Source of the DNA: Candidatus Hydrogenedentota bacterium
GTDB lineage: Bacteria > Hydrogenedentota > Hydrogenedentia > Hydrogenedentales > CAILVY01
Assembly: GCA_029565395.1 (NCBI GenBank)
Contig: JAKQOG010000265.1
Location: forward strand, 1-64,000
Direction of reading: 5' to 3'
DNA: 64,000 nt
Shown here: one piece after another, positions 1-9,443 of the stretch
Position numbering within the stretch: the stretch's first letter is position 1
Layout of the letters: every line of letters starts with the position of its first letter
Notes under the pieces: model-generated
Databases searched by the model: none
What the model saw: the letters and a program-made list of their open reading frames with translations, nothing else
What the model was told of the DNA's origin: nothing
Translations under genes and position numbers: made by a program

Positions 1-3000
1 TAGGATCTGCCGGCGGAAGCCCCTGCATCCATTACGCCCACAAGCCCTCCGGCATTAGAGGTCTGCGCTTCCACGGAGCCGGTTGCATAACATAGACTAA
101 TGCTGGACTCCCCTGTCTCCTTTCCAACCAAACCACCCGCATTATCCGCGCTGCCGGTGACCGGACAAGCGGCGCTGCACATGGTTATTTCGCTGTCACT
201 TGCCTCGCCGCACAAACCGCCAACCTGTGATGCCCCCGCCACGCTGCCAGTGCTGGTGCAATTACTAATAGAAGCATTTGCGATTGACCCCGCAAGACTG
301 CCCACATAATTGCCGCCCGTAACGTGTACGTCAGCCAGGTTCAGCGAAGAGATTTGCGCGCCATCGACTACCCCAAACAGGCCAATGCTGTCTAGACCCG
401 CCCAATCGATGGTCAGGCCCGTAATGGTATGCCCCTGACCGTCAAAGGTCCCGCTAAACGCAGGGTATGCGCCGCCGCCGATCGGCACGAAGCCGCCTTT
501 CCATGAAGCCGTTGCAGAGGCGTCAATATCGCTACTCAGAAAATAGCGGCCCGCCGGGTCGAGATTCATGTCTTGGAGATCGTTCACATCGTTAATTTCA
601 TGCCACGTCGAAATCAGCGCTGTTTTTGTAATCATATCCGCGCCGTATAAGGTGGTGATGCTCAGGCTCACCGTAAACGTACCGCCGGTGGTATAGGAAT
701 GGACCGGATTCTGATCCGTACTGCTTGATCCATCGCCAAAATCCCAATACCAGGAGTCACAATACCCGTCGGTTCCAGTGCTCGATATATCGGTAAACTG
801 AACGGCTAAAGGCGTCGGGCCTTCCGTAACATCAACGCTAAAAGCAGCTTTGGGCGGCACGGTGGGAAGCGCTTGCAGCCAGGGATAGGTTTCGCCGGCA
901 ATATTCGTCCACACATTCGCGAAATCCCAATCCACAAAAGTAGGCATTATAAGCATTTCAGCCGTTGTCTTGCCTTCCCCCCTGGGCGAGGACCACATCC
1001 CCGAACGGTCCGTGTCCCAGTAACAATTGTTTACCCTGCTGTGATACGTGTAGTCGTCCACGCCAATCAACCCGCCGCCATTCCAGGTTACATACACCCG
1101 GCCGGTCGAAAAACAATTGGCAATGTCGGCGTCGGTGGAAAGGCCGATTAAACCGCCCGCCCAATTGCCGGAAACAGTTCCCATGGCGAAACAATCGGTC
1201 ATTGTGCTTTGAGAAAAAGTGCCTGCAAGCCCACCCACGCCAGTTTCCGTGCTTGCCGGGCCTGATGCAAAACATTGGCTGATGACGGCCCCCGAGTCCA
1301 TCGCGCCTACAAGCCCTCCTGCGTTACTGATCTGTGAAGACACCGCGCCGGTCGCAAAACACTGATTGATGGTACAACCCACGGTTGCATAGCCCGCCAA
1401 ACCGCCCGCGGTATACGAACTGCTGGTGACGGAACAGTCAGCGCTGCACCCGGTCACCGACGTCCAGCTCATTTCGCCAATCAACCCCCCGGTCTTCGCT
1501 GCGCCTGACACGCTTCCACTGCTGGTGCACCCATTCACGGAACCCTGCGTGATGGAGCCCACAAGGCCGCCCACATTGCTGTTGCCGGTAACGTGTCCGT
1601 TAACAAGATTCACATTGCTGATTTCAGCGCCATTCACCGTTCCAAACAGACCAACGTTATCATCACTTGGCCAATTCATGGTCAGGCCTGAAATAGTGAA
1701 TCCCTGACCGTCAAAGAGCCCGCTAAACGCCGGGTTTGCGCCGCCGCCGATTGGCACAAAACCGCCTTTCCAGGACTCGGTCGCCGAGGCGTCAATATCA
1801 TTCGCCAGGCGATAACTGCCTGAAAGGTTGTCATTCATGGCCTGAAGTTCGTTTACATCGTGAATCTCCGTCCATACCGAAATGAGTTCTGTTTTTGTTT
1901 CCTGATCCCAGCCAAACAACGTGGTGATCGACAAGCTCACGGTATACACCCCGCTGGTGGTGTATTCATGGCTTGGATTCTGATCCGTGCTGGTCGAACC
2001 GTCGCCGAAATCCCAGGACCAGGAGTCAATGTTCACATCGGTTTTGCCATCCGAGGCATCTGTAAACTGAACGGTCAACGGCGCCATGCCATCATCAACA
2101 TCGACACTAAAATCGGCCACGGGCGGCACCCCTCCGAGCGCTTGCAGCCACGGATAGCTTTCGTTTTCAGTGATGGCCCACACATTCGCAAAATCCCACC
2201 CCGCAAACGTGGCCTGCTGAACCATTTCGGCCGTGGTTTTGCCTGTGCCAAAGGGCGACGACCCTATGCCTGAACGCTCGGCGTCCCAATAGCTGTTGGT
2301 TACAACTGTTCCCTTGGATTCATCATTAAGTCCAATCAGCCCGCCGCCTGTCACCGGGAAATCCGGGTGGCCGGTCGAGAAACAATTCGTAATGGTGGCA
2401 CTATAAGTGTAGCCAACCAGACCGCCCGCCTGATTGCCGGACGCGGCACCCATGGCGAAACAGTCGGAGATTGTACTTTGAACACAGTATCCCGCAAATC
2501 CCCCTGCATTGGTGACCGTGCTTGCAGCGCCTGTCGCGTAGCATTGGTTGATGGCAGCCCCCATCTCCACGCCCCCTGCAAATCCACCCGCGTTATAAGA
2601 CCCGGCATGTGCCGTGCCCGTCGCGAAACACTGGCTTATCGTGCTCCCTTCGCCTGCTCTGCCCGCGAAACCACCCGCATTATTGGCGCTGCCGGTTGTG
2701 TTGCAGGCGGAGTTACACCACGTCACAGAGGCGTAACCAACCTCGCCAATCAACCCGCCGGCATTCTCTGCGCTGGACACGGCCCCGCTGCTGGTGCAAC
2801 CAGATATGGAACCATTCCATAGTGTTCCCACAAGGCATCCCACACCCGTATGGCCGGTAATGGAAGCATTATCAAGCCTCACATTACTGATTGCGGCGCC
2901 ATTCGCCATCCCGAACAAGCCAATGTAATTCTCATCGGGCCGGTTAATGTAAAGGTTTGAAATGGTCAAGCCCTGACCATCGAAAATTCCATTGAACGTA

Positions 3001-3385
3001 TCTACGGTGCCAATCGGCTCGAAACCGCCTTTCCACACCGCTGTGGCGGAAGCGTCAATATCGTTTTCCAAGCGGTACATCGCCGTCAGATCATTTCTCA
3101 TGCCCTGAAGTTCATCCACATTGTGAATGCCGTTCCAGGCCCAAATGAGATCCGCTTGGGTAATTGAATTCGACAGGCCATGAGCGGTTACGGTCAGGGT
3201 TACGGTAAATATCCCGGAGGTGGTGTATTGATGAACGACATTCTGCTCCGTGCTTGTCCCGCCGTCGCCGAAATCCCATGTCCATGAATCGATGGGCGCT
3301 GACCCCGGGATCGAAGCATCCGTAAAATACACATCAAAGGGCACTGAACCCACCGTCGCGGTAGTCCAGAAATCCGCCACAGGAG
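1..3385 (-). repeat. Long near-tandem PKD+GLUG coding repeats, period about 1.27 kb
   Basis: Three successive copies of one coding unit are visible: the PKD 'WDFGDG' codons lie near 3270, 2010 and 740, and the 'YPWLQAL' module ends near 2150 and 880. Nucleotide similarity between copies is obvious by eye, so the array probably grew by recombination or unequal crossover. Copy number may be mis-assembled or variable between strains, and more copies may lie beyond the left edge. Confidence 0.85.
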
Positions 3386-4007
3386 GTTGTTCTTCCCCTT
3401 CCCCTTCGCCTCCGCCCTCGCCTTCCGCGCCGCCTTCCCCTTCTGTTACTCCTTCCCCCTCGCCTTCTACACCGCCTTCGCCTTCTTCAACTCCTTCGCC
3501 TTCCCCTTCTGCACCGCCCTCGCCTTCGAGCACACCTTCTCCTTCCATGGCGCCTTCCCCTCCGCCTTCGCCTTCAAGCGCACCTTCACCTTCGATGGCG
3601 CCTTCGCCTCCGCCCTCGCCTTCGGTCCCGCATTCAAAGAGACTGCCGGGACCAGGCGCAAAATTGTCTTCCGAACCGCAGTCGGTATGATAGCCGTCTG
3701 AATTAAAGAACTGGATCACGCGCAGGAGTTCGGACAGATTCACGTGCCAGTCCTGTGTGTTGTAATCACTATCATGAGGCGTGCATGTCTGGTCGCCTGG
3801 CCCGGGGGCATAACCGTCTTCCGTGCCCGCTTCACAGTGGAAGCCATTCGAATTGAAGAACTGAATCACCCGCAGCAATTCTGACAGATTTATATGTTGG
3901 TCTGGTGCGGTATCCGCGGAATGATATTGCGCCGTCGCAGCGGGTAGCGCTGAAATCATAATCACTGCTGTAACAGCGAGACTCCAAATGAATGTGCGCG
4001 TGAACAT
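1..4007 (-). CDS. Giant secreted PKD/GLUG repeat protein, 5' part only
   Basis: The gene runs off the left edge, so only about 1,335 N-terminal residues are visible. It begins with a signal peptide ending near 'ATAQ', followed by two dockerin-like segments ('LSELLRVIQFFN' twice) with acidic positions and conserved Cys, giving an EF-hand-like head. A Glu-Gly linker (about residues 116-207) follows, then three repeats of a unit made of a PKD domain ('SWDFGDG' type) and a GLUG-motif region ending in 'YPWLQAL'. The start ATG at 4007 is preceded by AAGGGA at about 7 nt. PKD and GLUG modules are known from large cell-surface proteins with adhesion or carbohydrate-binding roles. The specific ligand is unknown. 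The same head and linker occur in the protein at 51005-53509. Confidence 0.88.
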   Translation of the reverse strand, partial: MFTRTFIWSLAVTAVIMISALPAATAQYHSADTAPDQHINLSELLRVIQFFNSNGFHCEAGTEDGYAPGPGDQTCTPHDSDYNTQDWHVNLSELLRVIQFFNSDGYHTDCGSEDNFAPGPGSLFECGTEGEGGGEGAIEGEGALEGEGGGEGAMEGEGVLEGEGGAEGEGEGVEEGEGGVEGEGEGVTEGEGGAEGEGGGEGEGEEQPPVADFWTTATVGSVPFDVYFTDASIPGSAPIDSWTWDFGDGGTSTEQNVVHQYTTSGIFTVTLTVTAHGLSNSITQADLIWAWNGIHNVDELQGMRNDLTAMYRLENDIDASATAVWKGGFEPIGTVDTFNGIFDGQGLTISNLYINRPDENYIGLFGMANGAAISNVRLDNASITGHTGVGCLVGTLWNGSISGCTSSGAVSSAENAGGLIGEVGYASVTWCNSACNTTGSANNAGGFAGRAGEGSTISQCFATGTAHAGSYNAGGFAGGVEMGAAINQCYATGAASTVTNAGGFAGYCVQSTISDCFAMGAASGNQAGGLVGYTYSATITNCFSTGHPDFPVTGGGLIGLNDESKGTVVTNSYWDAERSGIGSSPFGTGKTTAEMVQQATFAGWDFANVWAITENESYPWLQALGGVPPVADFSVDVDDGMAPLTVQFTDASDGKTDVNIDSWSWDFGDGSTSTDQNPSHEYTTSGVYTVSLSITTLFGWDQETKTELISVWTEIHDVNELQAMNDNLSGSYRLANDIDASATESWKGGFVPIGGGANPAFSGLFDGQGFTISGLTMNWPSDDNVGLFGTVNGAEISNVNLVNGHVTGNSNVGGLVGSITQGSVNGCTSSGSVSGAAKTGGLIGEMSWTSVTGCSADCSVTSSSYTAGGLAGYATVGCTINQCFATGAVSSQISNAGGLVGAMDSGAVISQCFASGPASTETGVGGLAGTFSQSTMTDCFAMGTVSGNWAGGLIGLSTDADIANCFSTGRVYVTWNGGGLIGVDDYTYHSRVNNCYWDTDRSGMWSSPRGEGKTTAEMLIMPTFVDWDFANVWTNIAGETYPWLQALPTVPPKAAFSVDVTEGPTPLAVQFTDISSTGTDGYCDSWYWDFGDGSSSTDQNPVHSYTTGGTFTVSLSITTLYGADMITKTALISTWHEINDVNDLQDMNLDPAGRYFLSSDIDASATASWKGGFVPIGGGAYPAFSGTFDGQGHTITGLTIDWAGLDSIGLFGVVDGAQISSLNLADVHVTGGNYVGSLAGSIANASISNCTSTGSVAGASQVGGLCGEASDSEITMCSAACPVTGSADNAGGLVGKETGESSISLCYATGSVEAQTSNAGGLVGVMDAGASAGRS
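3386..3655 (-). repeat. Glu-Gly-rich linker repeat
   Basis: Low-complexity tract encoding irregular repeats of E-G-E-G with occasional A, V, L and M. It joins the dockerin-like head to the first PKD domain. The opposite strand reads as a Pro-Ser-rich open frame, which is an artefact of the repeat. Confidence 0.9.
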
Positions 4008-4203
4008 ACTGCATTCCCTTCTTTTTGCGTTGACCCTTGGGCAACGTAACTGCTTATTTTGTTTGCGATCGATTACACCACTTCTCTCCCATATCAAACA
4101 GCATAAGTGGGATTTCGAGGAAAGTCAATAAAATTCATATACATACCTCTCCTTATTTATTATGATATGCAAGGCGGGGGCATTCATCGCTCCAGGGAAA
4201 CGT

Positions 4204-5832
4204 TCAGGGAGCGTTGTTTTCAGGACCTTTTTCAGCTTCCATAAGCGGCGCGCCGAGCAGCCGCTCCATCCCGGCGAGTGTTTTATGATACCCGATATGG
4301 GCCTCCAAGAGCCGGCTCCGGGTGTCATGCGCCTCCTTTAAAGCCTTCATCAGGTCGGAGAGTGGTATGGCGCCCAGAGAAATCCCCTTCTTGACCGCCT
4401 CCACGGTCTTTTGCGCCGCCGGGATCGTCTCACCCTTGAGCGTTTCGATTTCCCCATAAAAAGCAGATAACTCCTCCCGCAGACTCAATACCTCCGTTTG
4501 CGCCCGGAGCAAAGCGGCTCTTTTGTCGGCACAGGCCCTTGATAAGAGATGCCGCGCTTCCAAGATCGCACCCTGATTCCGATCGAACAATGGAAGGTCT
4601 ATCGCGAATCCAAGCAAGAACGTATTATCCCTGTTGCTCTTCGAATAGATCTCCCGGTTTTCAAACTCCACCGTATTGCCCAGAGTCGATCCGGATGAAC
4701 GGCGCTTCGGTATCCTGTCGCTCCTGAAAGCGCACCGCAATTCCAGGTCCGGAACGGCGTTCGCCTTCTCCAGGGCTATGACCGCCTCCCGGAATTCGAT
4801 CTCCGTGGCGCATCGGGCAATGTCCGGATTTTCAGTGAGGTGCTGCAATAACTCACTTTGCGGCGGCACGGGAGCGGCGGGATCCAACGTCCCAACAACA
4901 CACTCAAACTCGGGGTGGATAGAACCCCAGGCTCCCGCCAGCCGCATGCGGGCCGCCTCCAGTTGCCGTTTCGACCGTTCTTGCCGCATTTTGAACTTGG
5001 AGAGTTCGGCTTCTGCTTCTTTCACCTCAAGAATAGGGAATTCAGATTTCCTGAGATTCTCAATCAGCAGTGTCGCTTCGCGGAGAGGATCCTCGCCGGC
5101 TTGAAGATAGTTCTGCTGAGCGAGCGCCGTGGGGAATTCAAGCTTCTTAAGATTCTCGACCAGCAACGCCGACTCAGCAAGAGGCGCCGCGCAGGCCTGC
5201 ACATACTCCTGCAGCGCAAGCGCCGTATAGAAAGTCACGGCAACCTCATACAGCACTTCAGATTTAAGCACTTCATACTCTTGCGCCACCACATCCCGCT
5301 CTCTTTTGGCGGCACGCACCCGCTTGGCGCGTTGGGCCCATAGTTCAAAATCCTGGGAAAGTTCCACGGTGAGCTCGGTATCCTCAAAACCGGCCGGGGC
5401 TCCCTGCTCCACGCGCCTCTCGGTCTCCAGACCATTCCCGTATCGCGAGATGTTCGTGATTGTTTTCGGCCCCCGGCGCCATCGCATCTCGTCAGCCGTC
5501 ACCGAAAGCCGCGGGTTCGGATATTTGCCCTCCTGAAGCGTCCGCGCCTCGGCGGCCTGGATTTCCCAGGAGAAGGCCGTAAGCACCGGATTTCCAATCA
5601 AGACCAACGCCACTACCTGCTCCAGCGTAAGAGGTCCGGTCGGCTCTGGGATTGATGCCTCGATGGCGTCTTCTTCGGGTCCCTTCATTTTGGGAGCCGG
5701 AGAATTATCATTGCACTCGGTAACCACCGCCGGCGCGTCTGCCGTCACAACCGGTGTCCCGCTTTCGTTGGCGGCATACCCGCCCTTGACACAGAGGACC
5801 GTGGCACAGAGGATAAGGAATCTTCGATTCAT
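4204..5832 (-). CDS. TolC-family outer-membrane efflux protein (CzcC/CusC-like)
   Basis: Predicted 542-residue outer-membrane channel of a tripartite export system. A signal peptide ('MNRRFLILCATVLCVKGGYA') supports a start at 5832 rather than the longer upstream frame. The body contains 'LTLEQVVALVLIGNPVL', typical of the first TolC helix, long Ala/Glu/Leu coiled-coil helices and the 'DLPLFDRNQG' turn of the second half, all usual for the heavy-metal-efflux OMF branch. Around residues 200-265 a segment of about 31 codons appears twice in tandem ('LLVENLKKLEF' and 'LLIENLRKSEF'), lengthening the helical hairpin. No membrane-fusion or RND partner lies beside it, so the cargo is unknown. Confidence 0.9.
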   Translation of the reverse strand: MNRRFLILCATVLCVKGGYAANESGTPVVTADAPAVVTECNDNSPAPKMKGPEEDAIEASIPEPTGPLTLEQVVALVLIGNPVLTAFSWEIQAAEARTLQEGKYPNPRLSVTADEMRWRRGPKTITNISRYGNGLETERRVEQGAPAGFEDTELTVELSQDFELWAQRAKRVRAAKRERDVVAQEYEVLKSEVLYEVAVTFYTALALQEYVQACAAPLAESALLVENLKKLEFPTALAQQNYLQAGEDPLREATLLIENLRKSEFPILEVKEAEAELSKFKMRQERSKRQLEAARMRLAGAWGSIHPEFECVVGTLDPAAPVPPQSELLQHLTENPDIARCATEIEFREAVIALEKANAVPDLELRCAFRSDRIPKRRSSGSTLGNTVEFENREIYSKSNRDNTFLLGFAIDLPLFDRNQGAILEARHLLSRACADKRAALLRAQTEVLSLREELSAFYGEIETLKGETIPAAQKTVEAVKKGISLGAIPLSDLMKALKEAHDTRSRLLEAHIGYHKTLAGMERLLGAPLMEAEKGPENNAP

Positions 5833-6124
5833 ACGTGTCTTCCACCATGTCCCATTGTATAAACGGTGTCCGTTTTCGCGCCCCAAGTCGCCCTGGATTG
5901 TCTCGCGATGGATTTCATTTTAGCCCCGAATGATCGCCGTTTCAAGCGTCTTCTCTCCTCCTTTTTGCCAAAAACATGGAAACTGTTTCCCCGCAGCCAT
6001 CCTAAAACAAGAATAGACAAATCATTGTAAACCCCTATTGAAGGCTGTGTTCCGTAATACGTACAATTCATTCTGAAGAAAATCATGCATATCCAGGTAA
6101 TACTGAAGCTTGAAAGGCACTCTT

Positions 6125-9100
6125 ATGCGCGTGAGCACTTCTATGCTGGCGTTTGCGTTTTCTTGGGCTTGCTGCAATCCTCTTGCCGCGCAGATGGCGG
6201 AACCCTGGCAAGGCGTATATGCCGGAGAAGATGCATCGGGCAGCCATGTGATCGCCTATTGGAACTTTGAAGAAGAAGGCGGAACAGTTTCGGATGTATC
6301 CGGGAAAGGGCGCCACGGCGCGTTAAGCGGTGTTTCACGAAATGCCGAAGGGCGCTTCGGGAAATGTATCCAGTCTTTCCCAGGTTGGCCAGTGGAAGAC
6401 GTCCGCCATGCCGTTGTTGTTCCCAATGCGCCGGACCTTTCGCCCCAACGCGCTTTTAGCATAGAAATGTGGATCTGCCCGGGCGAAATGCCCGCCAATT
6501 ACGGCGAATCGTTTCTGTTGGACAAAAAATATGTTGCCCATGCCGACTATCAGTGGGTTTTGGAAAAGCCGGACAAACAAGGAAGGCAACGCATGAAGGT
6601 GGTGCTCGGCTTTGGCGAAGACTCGGATACCTGGTATTCTTCAGAGCCGGTGGTATTGACGAAAGGCACGTGGTCCCATATTGCGATAACGTATGACGGC
6701 GCAGGGAAAGTGACATTCTTCCAGGATGGGCATTCTCTTGGCGGTGCCACCAAGGCAGGACGGGGAAGCATTTGTCCAGGAACGCATGGTTTGTCCCTGG
6801 GCGACCGTATCGGCAGCTATTACCACGGCTTTCCCGGATTAATGGATGAAGTCCGCATCACCACAGGCGCGCGGGAATTCCGCCCCATCACCGTCTCACA
6901 AGAGCACATCCGAACGGCCTATGAGCGCATGGAACCGGATACTATATTAAGATTCCGGTTGACGAATAACCGCCGGGAGCCGATTACCGGTATAGAGGCC
7001 ACAATGGGCATTACGGGGTTATCCAATCAAACCTGCCCCATTGCCGAAATAGCGCCGGGCGCCTCTCAGGTGCTTGAATACTCGTTCGATACCCAGTTGC
7101 GTCCTGATGCCTACCCAATCACTGTGGCCTTCCAATTTCACGACGGAGATCGAACCTATAGCAATACCGAACACTTCAAAGCGGATCTGGTGGGCCGCAA
7201 GCCGCCTTTCAGGATGCCTGTGGTGATGTGGGGGATCGGGGGGACAAATGGCGTGCTCGAAAACATGTCCACCCTGAAGGAAATCGGCTTTACGCATTGC
7301 TTGGGCCTGGGCTGTGATTTTCAAAAGATCTGGGATGCGGGCGCCCCCGCATCGGCGGCAAGCGGCGACGAACTTATCAAGAGTTACAAGATGCTTGATC
7401 AGGCCTTGACCCATGATCTCGGCATTATCATCAGCATTAGTCCGGGTGCATGGCTCGAACATAAACAAGAGTTTCTGCGGATAAACTCGTCGGGAAATTC
7501 CTATGAAAGACAGAATATCTGCGGTAATTTTCCCGAAGTCCAGCTATTCGCCCAAAACGTCGGCGCTTCGGTTGCGCAAACCTATGGAGAATTCCCCGCG
7601 TTCAGCGCGGCGCTGATCCATACCGAGGTCCGGGACGATTCCCAGATCTGTTTTCATGATCACGACCGGGCAAAATATCAAGCGGCGTCAGGCAAGCCGT
7701 TCCCAGAAAATCTCGGAACCAAAAATGGCGTTTCATACAGTAAACTAAACGGTTTTCCGGAAACTCGCGTTTTGCCGGATGACTACGATCTGCTCCAATT
7801 CTATCGCTGGTTCTGGCGCGAAGGTGATGGATGGAACGGCCTGCATTCCGCGGTGAATCAGGGGCTCAAATCCACCGCACGGAAAAATTTATGGTCGTTT
7901 TTCGATCCTGCCGTGCGCGTTCCCCCATTGTGGGGCAGCGGCGGCAATGTCGATTTCCTTTCCCATTGGACCTACAGTTATCCGGATCCCATTCGCATCG
8001 GCCTTGCCACTGACGAACTTTTCGCCATGGCGAAAGGCAACCCGGAAGGGCAAGGGGTCATGAAGATGACGCAAATCATCTGGTATCGCTCCCAGACCGC
8101 GCCACAGGAAACATCGCCGGACAACTCCGCTGCCAAATCGCCTTGGGAAGACGCTGATCCGGGGGCGGACTATATCACCATCGCCCCCATGCATCTGCGG
8201 GAAGCGTTCTGGACCAAGATAGCGCGTCCCATCAAGGGCATCATGTATCATGGTTGGCAATCGCTTGTGCCTAACGAAGGAACTTCCGCCTATCGCTATA
8301 CACACCCTGAAACCCGGAACGCCCTGAAAGAATTGGTGGCGAACGTCGTCAAGCCACTGGGACCCACATTGCTTCAGGTGCCTGCGGTTCAATCAGACGT
8401 TGCCTTTCTCGAAAGTTTTGCCTCTGCCATGTTTGCCGGACGCGGCACGTATGGATGGGGAAGGTCCTGGGCGGGGGACGCCTATCACATCTTGATGTAC
8501 GCCCATCTTCAACCTGAGATTGTCTACGAAGAAACCATCCTGAAAACAGGCCTCGAAGCATATAAAGTCCTCGTCCTTGCGGATTGCGATGTGCTGCCCC
8601 AGCCCGTCGTGGAAAAGATCCATGCCTTTAGAGCATCCGGCGGAATTATTGTCGGCGATGAACGGCTTTGCCCCGCAATAACTCCGGATATCCTGCTTAA
8701 TTCCTATACACGCGCCAAAAAGGCGGATGTTGACAAAAACGCCCTGATGGAACGCGCCGCGGCGTTGGTATCGCAACTTGGCGGACGGTACCAAGCCTAT
8801 GCAACCTCCGCCGCCGCCGATGTGTTGCCCTATGTGCGCCGTTACGGAACCTCCGACTATCTTTTCGCCATCAATGACCAACGCGAATTCGGAAACTATG
8901 TCGGGCATCATCATTTGGTCATGGAACAGGGGTTGCCTGCAAAAGCCGATTTCACCCTGCAACGGCAAGATGGCTTCGTTTATGATCTCGTGGAGCACAG
9001 AGAAGTTTCCATGGAAAAAGACGGGAAAATCCTTCGTATTCCCGTTGAATTGGAACCAGGCGGCGGGCGCTTATGGCTTATCACGGAAACGCCCATCGAA

Positions 9101-9394
9101 AAAATCACGCTTCAAACACCCCAAGAAGCGATATGCTCCGATGAAATATCCGTGCATGCGGCCGTTACTGATAACGACGGCAACATAATCAATGCGATCA
9201 TCCCTCTTGAGGTCCGGATACTGGATCCTGATGGACGTCTCTCGGAGTTCAGCGGTTACTACGGAGCGGTGGACGGAAATCTCGCCATTCCATTCACTTT
9301 CGCCCGCAACGACACCACAGGCGTCTGGACCATCGAGATACGGGAACTGGCCTCCGGAATGTGCGCACGGCAATATATCCGGTTAACTTTATAA
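6125..9394 (+). CDS. Secreted LamG + TIM-barrel glycoside-hydrolase-like protein
   Basis: A 1,089-residue exported protein. ATG 6125 is preferred over a TTG 15 nt upstream because AAAGGC lies 8 nt before it and the signal peptide starts cleanly. Residues about 40-245 form a LamG/concanavalin-like domain ('DLSPQRAFSIEMWICPGEMP', 'GLMDEVRI'). An Ig-like stretch follows, then a TIM-barrel-like region ('MWGIGGTNGVLENMSTLKEI', 'ALIHTEVRDDS') and a segment 'KVLVLADCDVLPQPVVEKI' resembling the trimerisation domain of GH42-type beta-galactosidases, ending in a beta domain. A role in binding and hydrolysing an external polysaccharide is inferred; no catalytic pair could be assigned with certainty. It lies 49 bp upstream of the Tat TIM-barrel gene and is probably co-transcribed with it. 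Confidence 0.75.
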   Translation: MRVSTSMLAFAFSWACCNPLAAQMAEPWQGVYAGEDASGSHVIAYWNFEEEGGTVSDVSGKGRHGALSGVSRNAEGRFGKCIQSFPGWPVEDVRHAVVVPNAPDLSPQRAFSIEMWICPGEMPANYGESFLLDKKYVAHADYQWVLEKPDKQGRQRMKVVLGFGEDSDTWYSSEPVVLTKGTWSHIAITYDGAGKVTFFQDGHSLGGATKAGRGSICPGTHGLSLGDRIGSYYHGFPGLMDEVRITTGAREFRPITVSQEHIRTAYERMEPDTILRFRLTNNRREPITGIEATMGITGLSNQTCPIAEIAPGASQVLEYSFDTQLRPDAYPITVAFQFHDGDRTYSNTEHFKADLVGRKPPFRMPVVMWGIGGTNGVLENMSTLKEIGFTHCLGLGCDFQKIWDAGAPASAASGDELIKSYKMLDQALTHDLGIIISISPGAWLEHKQEFLRINSSGNSYERQNICGNFPEVQLFAQNVGASVAQTYGEFPAFSAALIHTEVRDDSQICFHDHDRAKYQAASGKPFPENLGTKNGVSYSKLNGFPETRVLPDDYDLLQFYRWFWREGDGWNGLHSAVNQGLKSTARKNLWSFFDPAVRVPPLWGSGGNVDFLSHWTYSYPDPIRIGLATDELFAMAKGNPEGQGVMKMTQIIWYRSQTAPQETSPDNSAAKSPWEDADPGADYITIAPMHLREAFWTKIARPIKGIMYHGWQSLVPNEGTSAYRYTHPETRNALKELVANVVKPLGPTLLQVPAVQSDVAFLESFASAMFAGRGTYGWGRSWAGDAYHILMYAHLQPEIVYEETILKTGLEAYKVLVLADCDVLPQPVVEKIHAFRASGGIIVGDERLCPAITPDILLNSYTRAKKADVDKNALMERAAALVSQLGGRYQAYATSAAADVLPYVRRYGTSDYLFAINDQREFGNYVGHHHLVMEQGLPAKADFTLQRQDGFVYDLVEHREVSMEKDGKILRIPVELEPGGGRLWLITETPIEKITLQTPQEAICSDEISVHAAVTDNDGNIINAIIPLEVRILDPDGRLSEFSGYYGAVDGNLAIPFTFARNDTTGVWTIEIRELASGMCARQYIRLTL

Positions 9395-9443
9395 TATCGA
9401 TCGATTCAGGCTATTTAAGCCTCTCTATGGAAAGGATATGATC

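Noticed and set aside
3250-3690. Pro-Ser-rich open frame on the + strand
   Set aside because: It is the antisense reading of the Glu-Gly linker of the PKD/GLUG gene and has no ribosome site or domain.
3832-4044. Alternative minus-strand frame starting 'MPKGQRKKKG' near the PKD/GLUG gene start
   Set aside because: It is a different frame from the gene beginning at 4007, which has a signal peptide and the dockerin-like head.
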